Shown here: piece by piece, positions 19,196 through 27,743 of the stretch
Position numbering within the stretch: the first letter of the stretch is position 1
Layout: every line of letters starts with the position of its first letter
Assembly: GCA_910579305.1 (NCBI GenBank)
Contig: CAJTTA010000006.1
Location: forward strand, 21,142-85,141
From: an uncultured Muribaculaceae bacterium
Lineage (GTDB): Bacteria > Bacteroidota > Bacteroidia > Bacteroidales > Muribaculaceae
DNA: 64,000 nt
Direction: 5' to 3'
Made by a program: the position numbers and the translations under genes
Notes under the pieces: model-generated
What the model saw: the letters and a program-made list of their open reading frames with translations, nothing else
Told to the model about the DNA's origin: nothing
Database searches by the model: none

Positions 19196-19921
19196 TTATT
19201 CAAATAACTGCGCAAGCACTTCGGGAGATTTCATTGCTCCGAGCGGGGGCAGATGCAGGGAGTAGTAGCTGAGGATCCCCTGCAGGATCGAGGCGCGCAG
19301 ATGGCGGTTGAGGCGAAGGCGGTGCATGGAAGAGAATGTGAGGCGGGAGAGTATGAGCGGAAGACGGGCCTCTGCGCCGGTGAGTATATCGGTATGCGCG
19401 GGATGAATGGAGACGTAGGCTCCGGCCCTCATGTCGAAGATGCGGCCGGGGGCGAAGCCGCTCACGTCGGGGGCTATGCCGAGCAGGGAGGCAAGGGAAG
19501 AGAGGAAGATGAGGTGGAAATTGGCCGGAGAGCCCGACATGCCGTCGAGCAGCCTCAGGGCGCCGTCGATATAGCTGAAGAGAGGGGGATCGGGCGGGGT
19601 GTCGCGCAGCAGCCGGCTGAGAAATTCGGCCAGGAACATGCATAGGGCGCTCTTGGCAGGATTGAAGTAGAGGGTGGAATAAGGGTGGCGCAGGACAAGC
19701 GGAGAGGGACGCTGTATCTCGCCGGAGGGATTGACTCTGCATGTGAATTCCACAAGGGCCAGGGGCATGCGCGAGGCGGCCTTGGAACGGGCCCGCGGTG
19801 AGTTGCCGGCAGGTACGATGAGGGTCATGCAGGAACGCGATGGGGTATAGACGGTGAGCACCGATGCCTTGTCGGAGTGGCGCACACAGGTGAGCACTAT
19901 GGCCTGAAAGGATTCTGTCAT
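19196..19921 (-). CDS. recO: DNA repair protein RecO
   Basis: A 241-aa protein that helps RecR load RecA on SSB-coated DNA in the RecFOR pathway. It has the N-terminal OB-fold opening (SFQAIVLTCVRHSDKASVLTVYTPSRSC) and a helical C-terminal domain with LFSYIDGALRLLDG and FHLIFLSSLASLLGIAPD. The four-cysteine zinc motif of some RecO proteins is absent, as is common in Bacteroidota. Its start overlaps the uvrC stop by 4 bp, so recombination repair and excision repair genes are co-expressed. Confidence 0.88.
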   Translation of the reverse strand: MTESFQAIVLTCVRHSDKASVLTVYTPSRSCMTLIVPAGNSPRARSKAASRMPLALVEFTCRVNPSGEIQRPSPLVLRHPYSTLYFNPAKSALCMFLAEFLSRLLRDTPPDPPLFSYIDGALRLLDGMSGSPANFHLIFLSSLASLLGIAPDVSGFAPGRIFDMRAGAYVSIHPAHTDILTGAEARLPLILSRLTFSSMHRLRLNRHLRASILQGILSYYSLHLPPLGAMKSPEVLAQLFE

Positions 19922-21903
19922 GGCTTGGCGGGTTTTGACTCCCGGCGGGAGGCTCTTAGGGCTTCGCTCACGAGGCGCGCCTTGGCCGGGCCTATCACGG
20001 CCGCCAGTTCATCTATGGCGGCTTCGCTCACGCGCCTGAGACTCTTGAAATGCCTGAGGAGAGCTCGGGATGTGGCCGGCCCCACCCCTTTTATGTCATC
20101 GAGAGCCGAGTTGAGCTGACTCTTGCTGCGGCGGTTGCGGTGGTGAGTGATGCCGAATCTGTGAGCTTCATCACGCAGGGCCTGCACCACGCGCAGACTC
20201 TCGCTCTTCTTGTCGATGTAGAGAGGTATGCTGTCGCCCGGAAAGTAGATTTCCTCCAGGCGCTTCGCTATGCCCACAAGGGCTACCTTGTGGCGCAGGC
20301 CCATCTCATCGAAAGCCTCTACGGCGGCATTGAGCTGCCCCTTGCCTCCATCCACCACTACCAGCTGTGGAAGCTCTTCGCCTTCGGCCATGAGGCGCGT
20401 GTAGCGACGGTGCAGCACTTCCTTCATGGAGGCGAAGTCATCGGCACCTACCACGGTCTTTATGTTGAAATGGCGATAGTCGCGGCGCGAGGGCTTGCCA
20501 TTGCGGAACACCACGCAGGAGGCCACGGGATTCGAGCCTTGTATATTGGAATTGTCGAAGCACTCTATGTGTCGGGGTTCCTCGCTGAGACGGAAGTCGC
20601 TCTTCATGCGCTCCATGAGGCGGGTCACGGCTCTGTCCGGATCACGCTTGTCGGCCTCTTTCTCCTTGTCGAGCCTGTATCGGGTCACATTCTTCTGCCC
20701 CACGCTCAGGAGCTTCTTGCGATCGCCGCGCGAGGGGATTGTGAAGGTGACACCCTCAAAGGGAATATCTGGTGCGAACGGCACTATTATCTCCCTGAAG
20801 CGGCGCTCAAAGCGGCGCTCTATCTCGCCTATGGCCATTGACAGAATCTCCGCCGGTGTCTCCTCCATGCGGCGGCGGTATTCAAGCGTGAGACTCTGCA
20901 CGACGGCCCCGTGGCGTATGTGCATGAAGGCCACATAGGCAGCCGGGCCATTCTCATCGTAGGCGAATATGTCATACTCCGTGTCATCGGGAGCCACTAT
21001 CGTGCACTTGGCCCGGTAGCGCTCCACGAGGTCGTATCGCCGCTTCATCTCGGCAGCCTGCTCAAACTTCCATTGCTCGCTGAGGCGGCCCATCTCTTCC
21101 CTCAGATGTGCGAGAAGCGTGGCTGTGTCGCCGTTGAGAATTCGGCGTATCTGGGTGATGTATTTGCCATATTCCTCGGAGGAGATGAGTCCGCGGCAGG
21201 CCCCTCCGCATTTTTTTATGTGATAGTCGAGGCAGAGCCGCGCCTTGCCCCGGGCTATGAACTGATCATCGATGAAATGGCGACAGGAGCGTATGGGGAA
21301 CACCTTGCGTATAAGTTCAAGCACGGTCTTGGCACTGGATATATTGGCATATGGGCCGTAGTGTCTCCCTTTCACCTCCCCCTTGTCGCGTGTGAGGAAT
21401 ACACGCGGGTAAGGCTCGGACGTGATCACGATCCAAGGATAGCTCTTGTCATCCTTGAGCAGAATGTTGTAGCGCGGCTGATATTCCTTAATGGTGGCGT
21501 CTTCAAGATGGAGGGCATCCTCCTCGGTGGGCACGACCACAAACCGGAGGTCGGCTATGGATCGCACGAGCAGATTGGTCTTGCTGGAATCGTGATGACG
21601 ATTGAAGTAAGAGCTGACCCGCCTTTTGAGCCTCTTGGCCTTTCCCACGTATATCACCCTCCCCTCCTTGTCGAGATACATGTATATGCCCGGCTCCTCA
21701 GGCAGAGCAAGAATCTTCTCCCGCAGGAATTTTCCCGGGCGGTTATGGAATATATCCTCGCGCGAGCGTCGCCCGCCGGTCTCTATGGGCATTTCGCTCT
21801 CCCGATTGATCTCCCTGGCGGCCGTTACCGGCATCTCCCCTGCCCCCGAGCGGATGCTGGCAGTGGATTCATCGGCGATTTGCGTTTTTTCAGAGTCTTT
21901 CAT
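19918..21903 (-). CDS. uvrC: excinuclease ABC subunit C
   Basis: A 661-aa nucleotide-excision repair nuclease that makes both incisions with UvrB. In order: GIY-YIG domain (EPGIYMYLDKEGRVIYVGKA, about 70-90), UVR motif (GRLSEQWKFEQAAEMKRRY, about 265-285), the RNase H-like domain (IECFDNSNIQGSNPVASCVV), and C-terminal helix-hairpin-helix (LDDIKGVGPATSRALLRHF). The first ~50 residues are an extra N-terminal extension without family resemblance; later ATGs at residues 24 and 39 are possible starts. It follows apt, the usual order in the phylum, after a gap with an intercistronic hairpin. Confidence 0.95.
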   Translation of the reverse strand: MKDSEKTQIADESTASIRSGAGEMPVTAAREINRESEMPIETGGRRSREDIFHNRPGKFLREKILALPEEPGIYMYLDKEGRVIYVGKAKRLKRRVSSYFNRHHDSSKTNLLVRSIADLRFVVVPTEEDALHLEDATIKEYQPRYNILLKDDKSYPWIVITSEPYPRVFLTRDKGEVKGRHYGPYANISSAKTVLELIRKVFPIRSCRHFIDDQFIARGKARLCLDYHIKKCGGACRGLISSEEYGKYITQIRRILNGDTATLLAHLREEMGRLSEQWKFEQAAEMKRRYDLVERYRAKCTIVAPDDTEYDIFAYDENGPAAYVAFMHIRHGAVVQSLTLEYRRRMEETPAEILSMAIGEIERRFERRFREIIVPFAPDIPFEGVTFTIPSRGDRKKLLSVGQKNVTRYRLDKEKEADKRDPDRAVTRLMERMKSDFRLSEEPRHIECFDNSNIQGSNPVASCVVFRNGKPSRRDYRHFNIKTVVGADDFASMKEVLHRRYTRLMAEGEELPQLVVVDGGKGQLNAAVEAFDEMGLRHKVALVGIAKRLEEIYFPGDSIPLYIDKKSESLRVVQALRDEAHRFGITHHRNRRSKSQLNSALDDIKGVGPATSRALLRHFKSLRRVSEAAIDELAAVIGPAKARLVSEALRASRRESKPAKP

Positions 21904-21934
21904 GCTTGTGATACAAAGCTTGTGTATTGCGGGA

Positions 21935-21980
21935 GATGCCCCGCCACCGGCTGCAGAGGCAGCGATGAATGCGGGGCATC
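21935..21980. repeat. intercistronic inverted repeat between apt and uvrC
   Basis: A perfect 10-bp inverted repeat, gatgccccgc (21935-21944) and gcggggcatc (21971-21980), with a 26-nt loop. No T-tract follows on either strand; it may stabilise or attenuate the apt-uvrC message. Confidence 0.55.
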
Positions 21981-22032
21981 GTTGAAGGCAGAGAGTGGCC
22001 GAAGCCGATGCAATCAGTCTTCGGCAGAGGTC

Positions 22033-22557
22033 TCAATACTTGAGCAGAGAGGTGACCTCACACTCGGCCGGAAGATTCTCACGACCATTAAGATCGGTGA
22101 GTTCCACTATGAAGTTTATGTAGATCTTCTTTGGATTCATACTCTTCACCAACTCATAGGCGGCCGCCATAGTTCCTCCGGTGGCGAGAAGGTCATCATG
22201 GAGAAGCACCACATCATTCTCATTGATTGCATCGGAATGAAGCTCGATTGTATCGACTCCATACTCCTTCGCATAAGCCTTCTTGATGGTCACAGCAGGA
22301 AGTTTACCGGGCTTTCGCGCGGGCACAAATCCGCATCCGAGCTTATAGGCAAGAATAGAGCCTCCGATGAAACCGCGGGATTCTATACCCACTACTTTAG
22401 TAACGCCCTTATCGGCATAAAGTTCTTGAAGAGCGTCGCTCATCACATGAAGCGCCTTTCCATCCTTGATAAGAGTGGTGAGATCGCGGAATATTATACC
22501 TTTTGTGGGGAAATCCACCACATCGCGGATGCTCGATTTCAGATCTTCGATTTGCAT
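22033..22557 (-). CDS. apt: adenine phosphoribosyltransferase
   Basis: A 174-aa purine salvage enzyme that joins adenine and PRPP to AMP. The PRPP-binding loop is VVLLHDDLLATGGTMAAAYEL, split by the family as D-D-x-L-A-T-G-G-T, and GIESRGFIGGSILAYKLGCG matches the substrate loop. The ATG at 22557 (MQIEDLKSS) gives the normal family length; a longer reading to 22620 would run through the parS-like palindrome and is unlikely. It sits between mnmG and uvrC as in related genomes. Confidence 0.95.
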   Translation of the reverse strand: MQIEDLKSSIRDVVDFPTKGIIFRDLTTLIKDGKALHVMSDALQELYADKGVTKVVGIESRGFIGGSILAYKLGCGFVPARKPGKLPAVTIKKAYAKEYGVDTIELHSDAINENDVVLLHDDLLATGGTMAAAYELVKSMNPKKIYINFIVELTDLNGRENLPAECEVTSLLKY

Positions 22558-22597
22558 GGTATGTGTTTTTAAAATTATAAATTTATCACGAAACGAA

Positions 22598-22617
22598 ATT
22601 GTTCCACGTGGAACAAT
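22598..22617. promoter_or_regulatory. parS-like ParB binding site
   Basis: A perfect 20-bp palindrome, attgttccacgtggaacaat, whose central 16 bp TGTTCCACGTGGAACA (22600-22615) fit the broadly conserved chromosomal parS consensus TGTTNCACGTGNAACA. It lies in the 111-bp gap between mnmG and apt. ParB dimers bind such sites and spread to organise the origin region. Only one copy was noticed in this window. Confidence 0.85.
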
Positions 22618-22668
22618 CATATGATTTTCTCTTTATTTACGCGGGATTATGATCAGATGAACTCCTTG

Positions 22669-24591
22669 TCATCTATGCAGGAGCAAGAGCAGCACATTGA
22701 CATCGGAGGGTGAGACCCCCGGTATGCGTGAAGCCTGCCCTACCGTCTCGGGACGCATGCGTGAGAGCTTCTGTCTTGCCTCTGTGCTTAGAGCCTTTAC
22801 CGATGCGTAATCGAAATCCCCGGGAAGTTTCACATGCTCAAGGCGATGCAGCTTGTCGGCAAGCTGACGCTCGCGCTCTATATAGCCTTCATATTTTATG
22901 AGTATCTCGGCTGCCTCTATTATCTCCCGGGCCAGAGCAGGAGTCTCTTCAGCAAGAGAATTCATCTGGTTTTTAAGAGGCTCATACGCTTCTGCAAGCA
23001 TTTCCATGCCCACCCCGGGCCTTACTATAAGATCGATTATGCGCACACTCCCCTTCACTACGGCACTGCCTATCGACCCAAGAAGTGCGTTGACATCGGC
23101 CGGTGCCGCTTTCTGTGTGCGGCAGAATTCGATAAGTTCATCGCGGCGGCGGCGCTTGAAGGTCATGACTTCGTAGCGGTGGTCATCGGCAAGGCCTATG
23201 TCATGGCCTATAGGTGTGAGGCGCATGTCGGCATCATCCTGCCTGAGCAGAATGCGGTATTCGGCACGGGAGGTGAACATGCGGTAAGGCTCATCCACTC
23301 CCTTTATCACGAGATCATCTATGAGAACTCCTATATATGCCTCATCGCGGGCGAGTATCACAGGGGTCTCCCCTCTTGCTCCCCTTGCGGCGTTGATTCC
23401 TGCCATGAGTCCCTGGCCTGCCGCCTCTTCATAGCCGGTGGTGCCGTTGACCTGTCCGGCAAGATACAGTCCCGGCACGAGGCGGGATTCAAGCGTGTGA
23501 CGCAGTTGCGTAGGGTCGAAGAAATCATATTCTATGGCATAACCCGGACGGTAAATCTGCACATTTCTCAATGCCGGTATGAGCTGCAACGACTCCACCT
23601 GCACATCCATAGGAAGAGATGAAGAAAAACCGTTGAGATAGAATTCCTGTGTGGACTCCCCTTCCGGCTCAAGGAAAAGCTGATGACTTTCCTTGTCGGA
23701 GAATGTCACGATTTTGGTCTCTATGGAGGGACAATAGCGCGGCCCTATGCTGTCTATCTGGCCGTTATAGAGTGGTGATTTGTCGAGATTATCATGCAGA
23801 ATTCTATGAGACTCCGCATTAGTGTGGAGGATATGACATTGGCGCGGAGCGAGCACGCGATGCACTTCAGGCAGAAACGAGAATTTATGGAAATCCCGCT
23901 GCAGGGTGCCGTCATGCTCATTCACGACGTCATCTCCGCTCTGAGGCTGAGTGAGTGAGAAATCTACAGAACGGCCATCGATGCGCACGGGGGTGCCGGT
24001 CTTCATCCTTTGCACCGAGAGGCCACGCTCTCTGAGCTGCTCTGTGAGTCCATATGAGGCAGGCTCCGCGATGCGTCCGCCGGGAATACGGGTTGGGCCG
24101 AAGTGCATCTCTCCATTGAGAAATGTTCCGGCCGTGAGTATCACTCTTGAGGCACGGAATGTGCATCCGAGGGCTGTGCTCACGCCGCTTATTCCGCCCT
24201 TTTCATCGAAAATAAGTGATGTCACAGTATCCTGAAACATATCAAGCCCGGGAGTGGAGTCGAGCACTCTGCGCCACTCATCGGTGAAGCGCGTGCGGTC
24301 GCTCTGGGCACGCGGGCTCCACACGGCCGGCCCCTTGGAGCGATTGAGCATGCGGAATTGTATGGCCGTGCGGTCGGTGACTATGCCCATCATTCCGCCA
24401 AGAGCATCTATCTCTCTGACTATCTGACCTTTAGCTATACCACCCACGGCAGGATTGCATGACATCTGGGCTATGCGATTCATATCAGACGTAATCAGAA
24501 GCGTCGACACTCCGAGGCTGGCAGAGGCATGAGCTGCCTCGCAGCCGGCATGCCCTCCACCTATCACGATTACATCAAAGTCATATCTCAT
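22669..24591 (-). CDS. mnmG: tRNA uridine 5-carboxymethylaminomethyl modification enzyme MnmG
   Basis: A 640-aa FAD enzyme that, with MnmE, installs the cmnm5 group at wobble U34 of tRNAs. The N-terminal FAD motif is VIVIGGGHAGCEAAHA; DMNRIAQMSCNPAVGGIAKG and RIPGGRIAEPASYGL are GidA signatures; the C-terminal helical domain (GVSPSDVNVLLLLL) binds MnmE. Length is near the usual 620-640. In many bacteria mnmG (gidA) lies near parAB and the origin, which agrees with the parS-like site just after its stop codon. Confidence 0.97.
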   Translation of the reverse strand: MRYDFDVIVIGGGHAGCEAAHASASLGVSTLLITSDMNRIAQMSCNPAVGGIAKGQIVREIDALGGMMGIVTDRTAIQFRMLNRSKGPAVWSPRAQSDRTRFTDEWRRVLDSTPGLDMFQDTVTSLIFDEKGGISGVSTALGCTFRASRVILTAGTFLNGEMHFGPTRIPGGRIAEPASYGLTEQLRERGLSVQRMKTGTPVRIDGRSVDFSLTQPQSGDDVVNEHDGTLQRDFHKFSFLPEVHRVLAPRQCHILHTNAESHRILHDNLDKSPLYNGQIDSIGPRYCPSIETKIVTFSDKESHQLFLEPEGESTQEFYLNGFSSSLPMDVQVESLQLIPALRNVQIYRPGYAIEYDFFDPTQLRHTLESRLVPGLYLAGQVNGTTGYEEAAGQGLMAGINAARGARGETPVILARDEAYIGVLIDDLVIKGVDEPYRMFTSRAEYRILLRQDDADMRLTPIGHDIGLADDHRYEVMTFKRRRRDELIEFCRTQKAAPADVNALLGSIGSAVVKGSVRIIDLIVRPGVGMEMLAEAYEPLKNQMNSLAEETPALAREIIEAAEILIKYEGYIERERQLADKLHRLEHVKLPGDFDYASVKALSTEARQKLSRMRPETVGQASRIPGVSPSDVNVLLLLLHR

Positions 24592-24728
24592 TTAGAGTCT
24601 GTTTTGTAGTGTGTGTCCGGATTTAGATCATTATATCACAGACAGTTATCTTTATATAATTTCAGCGGTTACTAAGAGAGAGAGCATAGCGCGGACTCTG
24701 TGCCCGGTTAATTAGGCTCAGATTTTAA

Positions 24729-25154
24729 TCACACTCTTAGAGATTCAAGCATATCAAGAGCCTCATCCTCATGACGCTCCATGATTTCACGCTCACCGGG
24801 GCCTTTGTCGTCAATGCCACACAGGTGGAGCACTCCATGAATTATCACACGGTGCAACTCTCGGCCATACCCCTCCCCTACTTCCTCAGCATTGGAGGCT
24901 ACGGTCTCCAGGGAAATCACCATGTCGCCTGAGACGTGTCTTCCTCTTGAATAATCAAACGTGATAATATCCGTGTAGTAATCATGATTAAGAAACTGAC
25001 GGTTAACTTCAAGAATATGCTCATCGGAGCAGAACTGGTAATTGATGTCGCCCGCCACACGGTCGTGCGCGGAGCACACCCGCTCTATCCACTCACGCAA
25101 GAGAGCGAAATCGAGTTCGGGCATAGACACATCATAAGTCTGAAATTCTATCAT
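24729..25154 (-). CDS. ybeY: endoribonuclease / rRNA maturation factor YbeY
   Basis: A 141-aa metal-dependent endoribonuclease family involved in 16S rRNA 3' maturation. The metal-binding region reads VIIHGVLHLCGIDDKG; the first two histidines of HGxLHLxGxDH are present but the third is replaced (GIDDKG), as in several Bacteroidota YbeY proteins I recall. The ATG at 25154 follows a -7 box by about 36 nt; a longer reading to 25304 would cross it. mnmG follows 137 bp later on the same strand. Confidence 0.9.
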   Translation of the reverse strand: MIEFQTYDVSMPELDFALLREWIERVCSAHDRVAGDINYQFCSDEHILEVNRQFLNHDYYTDIITFDYSRGRHVSGDMVISLETVASNAEEVGEGYGRELHRVIIHGVLHLCGIDDKGPGEREIMERHEDEALDMLESLRV

Positions 25155-25538
25155 TGGGCGATATTTGATAATTTCCTTATTAAAACTTGCAAATATAATA
25201 AAAGTTTCAAGAATCCGGGTATATGCCATGCCTAAAAAAACTCGCCCCTCTAAATGGATCAAAATCCCCAACAAATAAAATCGACCGTCAAAACACTGAT
25301 ACACACCTTAATACATATAAAAACACCCTGCTTTAACTCTCTGAGAATCGAATATGCGAATTATCCCCACACCCGCAGGCAAATATTTCACTCTGGCGCG
25401 ATTAAAAATCACCTCCCTCCTGAGAGGAGATAGAGGTAATTTTGCCGCATCGGCTAAAAGTATTAATTTTGCATAACATGTGAGTTCAGGCAAAACTGCA
25501 TCCTCAGGCAAACTACTTCTTTTGACTTTCTGATTACA
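25155..25538. other. divergent promoter region between ybeY and the GT4 gene
   Basis: About 384 bp with no gene. It contains the ybeY -7 box (minus, TATATTTG at 25197-25190), the plus-strand promoter at 25441-25471, and a small acctc/gaggt hairpin just before that promoter (about 25408-25436). Confidence 0.6.
25441..25471 (+). promoter_or_regulatory. Bacteroidota-type promoter of the GT4 gene
   Basis: TTTG at 25441-25444, 19-bp spacer, TAATTTTG at 25464-25471: exact consensus match, about 67 nt before the start codon at 25539. Confidence 0.8.
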
Positions 25539-26669
25539 ATGATCATAGCTTACGACGGCAAACGCGCCGTGCAGAACCTCACCGGCCTCGGCAATTATTC
25601 CCGGCTCATCATCGAGTCGGTGGCACGCGAGTTTCCATCCCACTCGCTCTCCGTCTATGCCCCCTCCCCCCGCAAGAATCCACGCCTCGACCATATTCTC
25701 TCCATGCCCAACGTCTCCATGCGCTTTCCCCTCAAGGGAGAAACGCCGCTGGGCCGAAGCATGTGGCGCACTTTCGGCATACCCGCCGCTCTCAAAGCCG
25801 ACAGGGTCTCCATTTTCCACGGCTTATCCAATGAACTTCCTCTCAACATCTCTCGATCAGGCATTCCCTCGGTGCTCACCATGCACGACGTGATCTACCG
25901 CACAATGCCCGAATGCTACCGGCTCCCCGACAGGCTGCTCTACGACTTCAAATACGGAGCTTCCTGCCGCGCCGCCTCCCACATAATTGCCATAAGCGAA
26001 TGCACGAAGCGCGACATAATGCATTTCTATCACATTCCGGAGCAGAAAATATCGGTGATTTACCAAGGATGCGACAATATTTTCCACTCCGAACCCTCCC
26101 CCCGCTCTCTGGCCGAAGCAAGAAAGACCTACGACCTGCCCGAGCGCTTCCTCCTGCAGGTGGGAAGCATCGAGAGGCGCAAGAATGCCGAGCTCAGCGT
26201 GAGGGCGCTGAGCTCCGTCAACTCCGACCTGCCTCTGATACTGATAGGGCGCGCCACTCCTTATCTTCGTGAGATAGAGGAACTTGCATCAACCCTTGGA
26301 GTGAGAGGGCGACTTCGTGTGCTCCACGACGTGCCATTTCCCCATCTGCCTCTGCTCTACAGGCTCGCCACCGCCGCCCTCTATCCCTCACACTACGAGG
26401 GCTTCGGCATACCCGTGCTTGAAGCCATAACCTGCGGCACGCCATGCATAGCCGCCACAGGATCATGCCTGGAAGAGGCCGGAGGTGAGGCAGCAATCTA
26501 CGTGAACCCCCGCGACCCGCGCGCCATGGCCCGCGCTATCGACTCCATCCTCTCCGGAGATCCGGGCGTAATCTCCCGCATAGAGAAGGGGCGACGACAT
26601 GCCGCCCGATTCGACAATGCCGAGATCGCTTCGCGCGTGATGGAGATTTACCTACGTGTAGCAAAATAA
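25539..26669 (+). CDS. glycosyltransferase family 4 (GT-B)
   Basis: A 376-aa retaining glycosyltransferase. The C-terminal GT1/GT4 domain shows FLLQVGSIERRKNAELSVRAL, and the donor-binding E-x7-E motif in HYEGFGIPVLEAITCGTPCIAA (about residues 285-306). The N-terminal domain has HGLSNELPLNISRSGIPSVLT and MHDVIYRTMPECY, typical of mannosyl- or rhamnosyltransferases. It is alone behind its own promoter, directly before the division cluster, in the place where mraZ often stands. Sugar donor and acceptor are unknown. Confidence 0.88.
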   Translation: MIIAYDGKRAVQNLTGLGNYSRLIIESVAREFPSHSLSVYAPSPRKNPRLDHILSMPNVSMRFPLKGETPLGRSMWRTFGIPAALKADRVSIFHGLSNELPLNISRSGIPSVLTMHDVIYRTMPECYRLPDRLLYDFKYGASCRAASHIIAISECTKRDIMHFYHIPEQKISVIYQGCDNIFHSEPSPRSLAEARKTYDLPERFLLQVGSIERRKNAELSVRALSSVNSDLPLILIGRATPYLREIEELASTLGVRGRLRVLHDVPFPHLPLLYRLATAALYPSHYEGFGIPVLEAITCGTPCIAATGSCLEEAGGEAAIYVNPRDPRAMARAIDSILSGDPGVISRIEKGRRHAARFDNAEIASRVMEIYLRVAK

Positions 26670-26747
26670 CGCGCCCGAATGGAAATTTTTTTGACTGAAA
26701 AATGAAAAAAGGCGAATTCAGATGTGCCTACTCTTTACAATTTTGAC

Positions 26748-26755
26748 TAACTTTA
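26748..26755 (+). promoter_or_regulatory. possible -7 box before rsmH
   Basis: TAACTTTA differs from TAnnTTTG at its last base and lies 25 nt before the rsmH start; no clear -33 TTTG at the right distance. It is the only candidate for a dedicated promoter of the division cluster in the 110-bp gap. Confidence 0.4.
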
Positions 26756-26779
26756 CAGCCCCAAATTTAAAAAGCATCC

Positions 26780-27691
26780 ATGGCCGACACCGTTTACCAC
26801 ATACCTGCACTGCTCAATGAGTGCATCGAAGCTCTCGACATACATGAGAATGGCATATATGTAGATGCCACATTCGGCGGTGGCGGACATTCGCGCGCCA
26901 TAATGCAACACCTTGGCCCTCAGGGACATCTCTATGGGTTTGACCAGGATATAGACGCCTTGGACAATGCCCTGCCCGATGAGAGGTTCACCTTCGTGAG
27001 ATCCAACTTCCGGTTTCTTTCCAACTTCATGCGCTTCTACGGCGTGGAGAGTGTAGACGGCATAATAGCCGACCTCGGTGTCTCCTTTCATCACTTCGAC
27101 GAGGCCTCACGCGGTTTCTCCTTCCGCGCCGACGCGCCTCTTGACATGCGCATGAACCGAAGCGCTGCGCTCACGGCAGCTCAGGTGATCAACACTTATT
27201 CCGACCATGACCTGGCTCGTGTGCTTCGCCTCTGGGGAGACCTGCGCAAGCCCGGCCCAATAGTGGGAGCCATACTCCGAGCACGCGCCAAGGCTCCTAT
27301 AGAATCCACAGGCGACCTGCTCGATTCGCTCAAAGGCGCAATCAATCCGCGACGAGAGAAGGCCGAGCTGGCACAAGTATTTCAGGCCCTGCGCATCGAG
27401 GTCAACTCCGAGATGCAGGCCCTCGAGCAATTCCTCCTCTCCACCCTGAAAATCCTCAAGCCGGGCGGACGCCTCGTAATCCTCACATATCATTCCCTTG
27501 AAGACCGCATGGTGAAAAACTTCATGCGCAGCGGAAACATAGAGGGAAATATAGAGAAAGACTTCTTCGGACACGCCGACACCCCCTGGCGACTCATCAC
27601 CCGCCAGCCCGTATCCCCCTCTCCCGAGGAGATCCAGAGAAATCCGCGCTCCCGCAGCGCCAAGCTCCGGGTGGCAGAGATGCTTCCCTGA
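26780..27691 (+). CDS. rsmH: 16S rRNA (cytosine-1402 N4)-methyltransferase RsmH
   Basis: A 303-aa SAM-dependent enzyme that methylates C1402 in the ribosomal P site. It opens with YHIPALLNECIEALDI and GIYVDATFGGGGHSRAI (SAM motif I), then GIIADLGVSFHHFDEASRGF, and ends with SRSAKLRVAEM. Length is normal. It is the first gene of the dcw cluster; mraZ, which usually precedes it, is not here. Confidence 0.96.
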   Translation: MADTVYHIPALLNECIEALDIHENGIYVDATFGGGGHSRAIMQHLGPQGHLYGFDQDIDALDNALPDERFTFVRSNFRFLSNFMRFYGVESVDGIIADLGVSFHHFDEASRGFSFRADAPLDMRMNRSAALTAAQVINTYSDHDLARVLRLWGDLRKPGPIVGAILRARAKAPIESTGDLLDSLKGAINPRREKAELAQVFQALRIEVNSEMQALEQFLLSTLKILKPGGRLVILTYHSLEDRMVKNFMRSGNIEGNIEKDFFGHADTPWRLITRQPVSPSPEEIQRNPRSRSAKLRVAEMLP

Positions 27692-27743
27692 AGACGCTTC
27701 TCTCTACTTCACTTACTCATTCACCCCCATAATTCAGCACACA

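Noticed and set aside
20911..22572. A 553-codon open frame on the plus strand across uvrC and apt
   Set aside because: It is antisense to two clearly conserved genes, and its translation has no domain character; long antisense frames are expected at this GC content.
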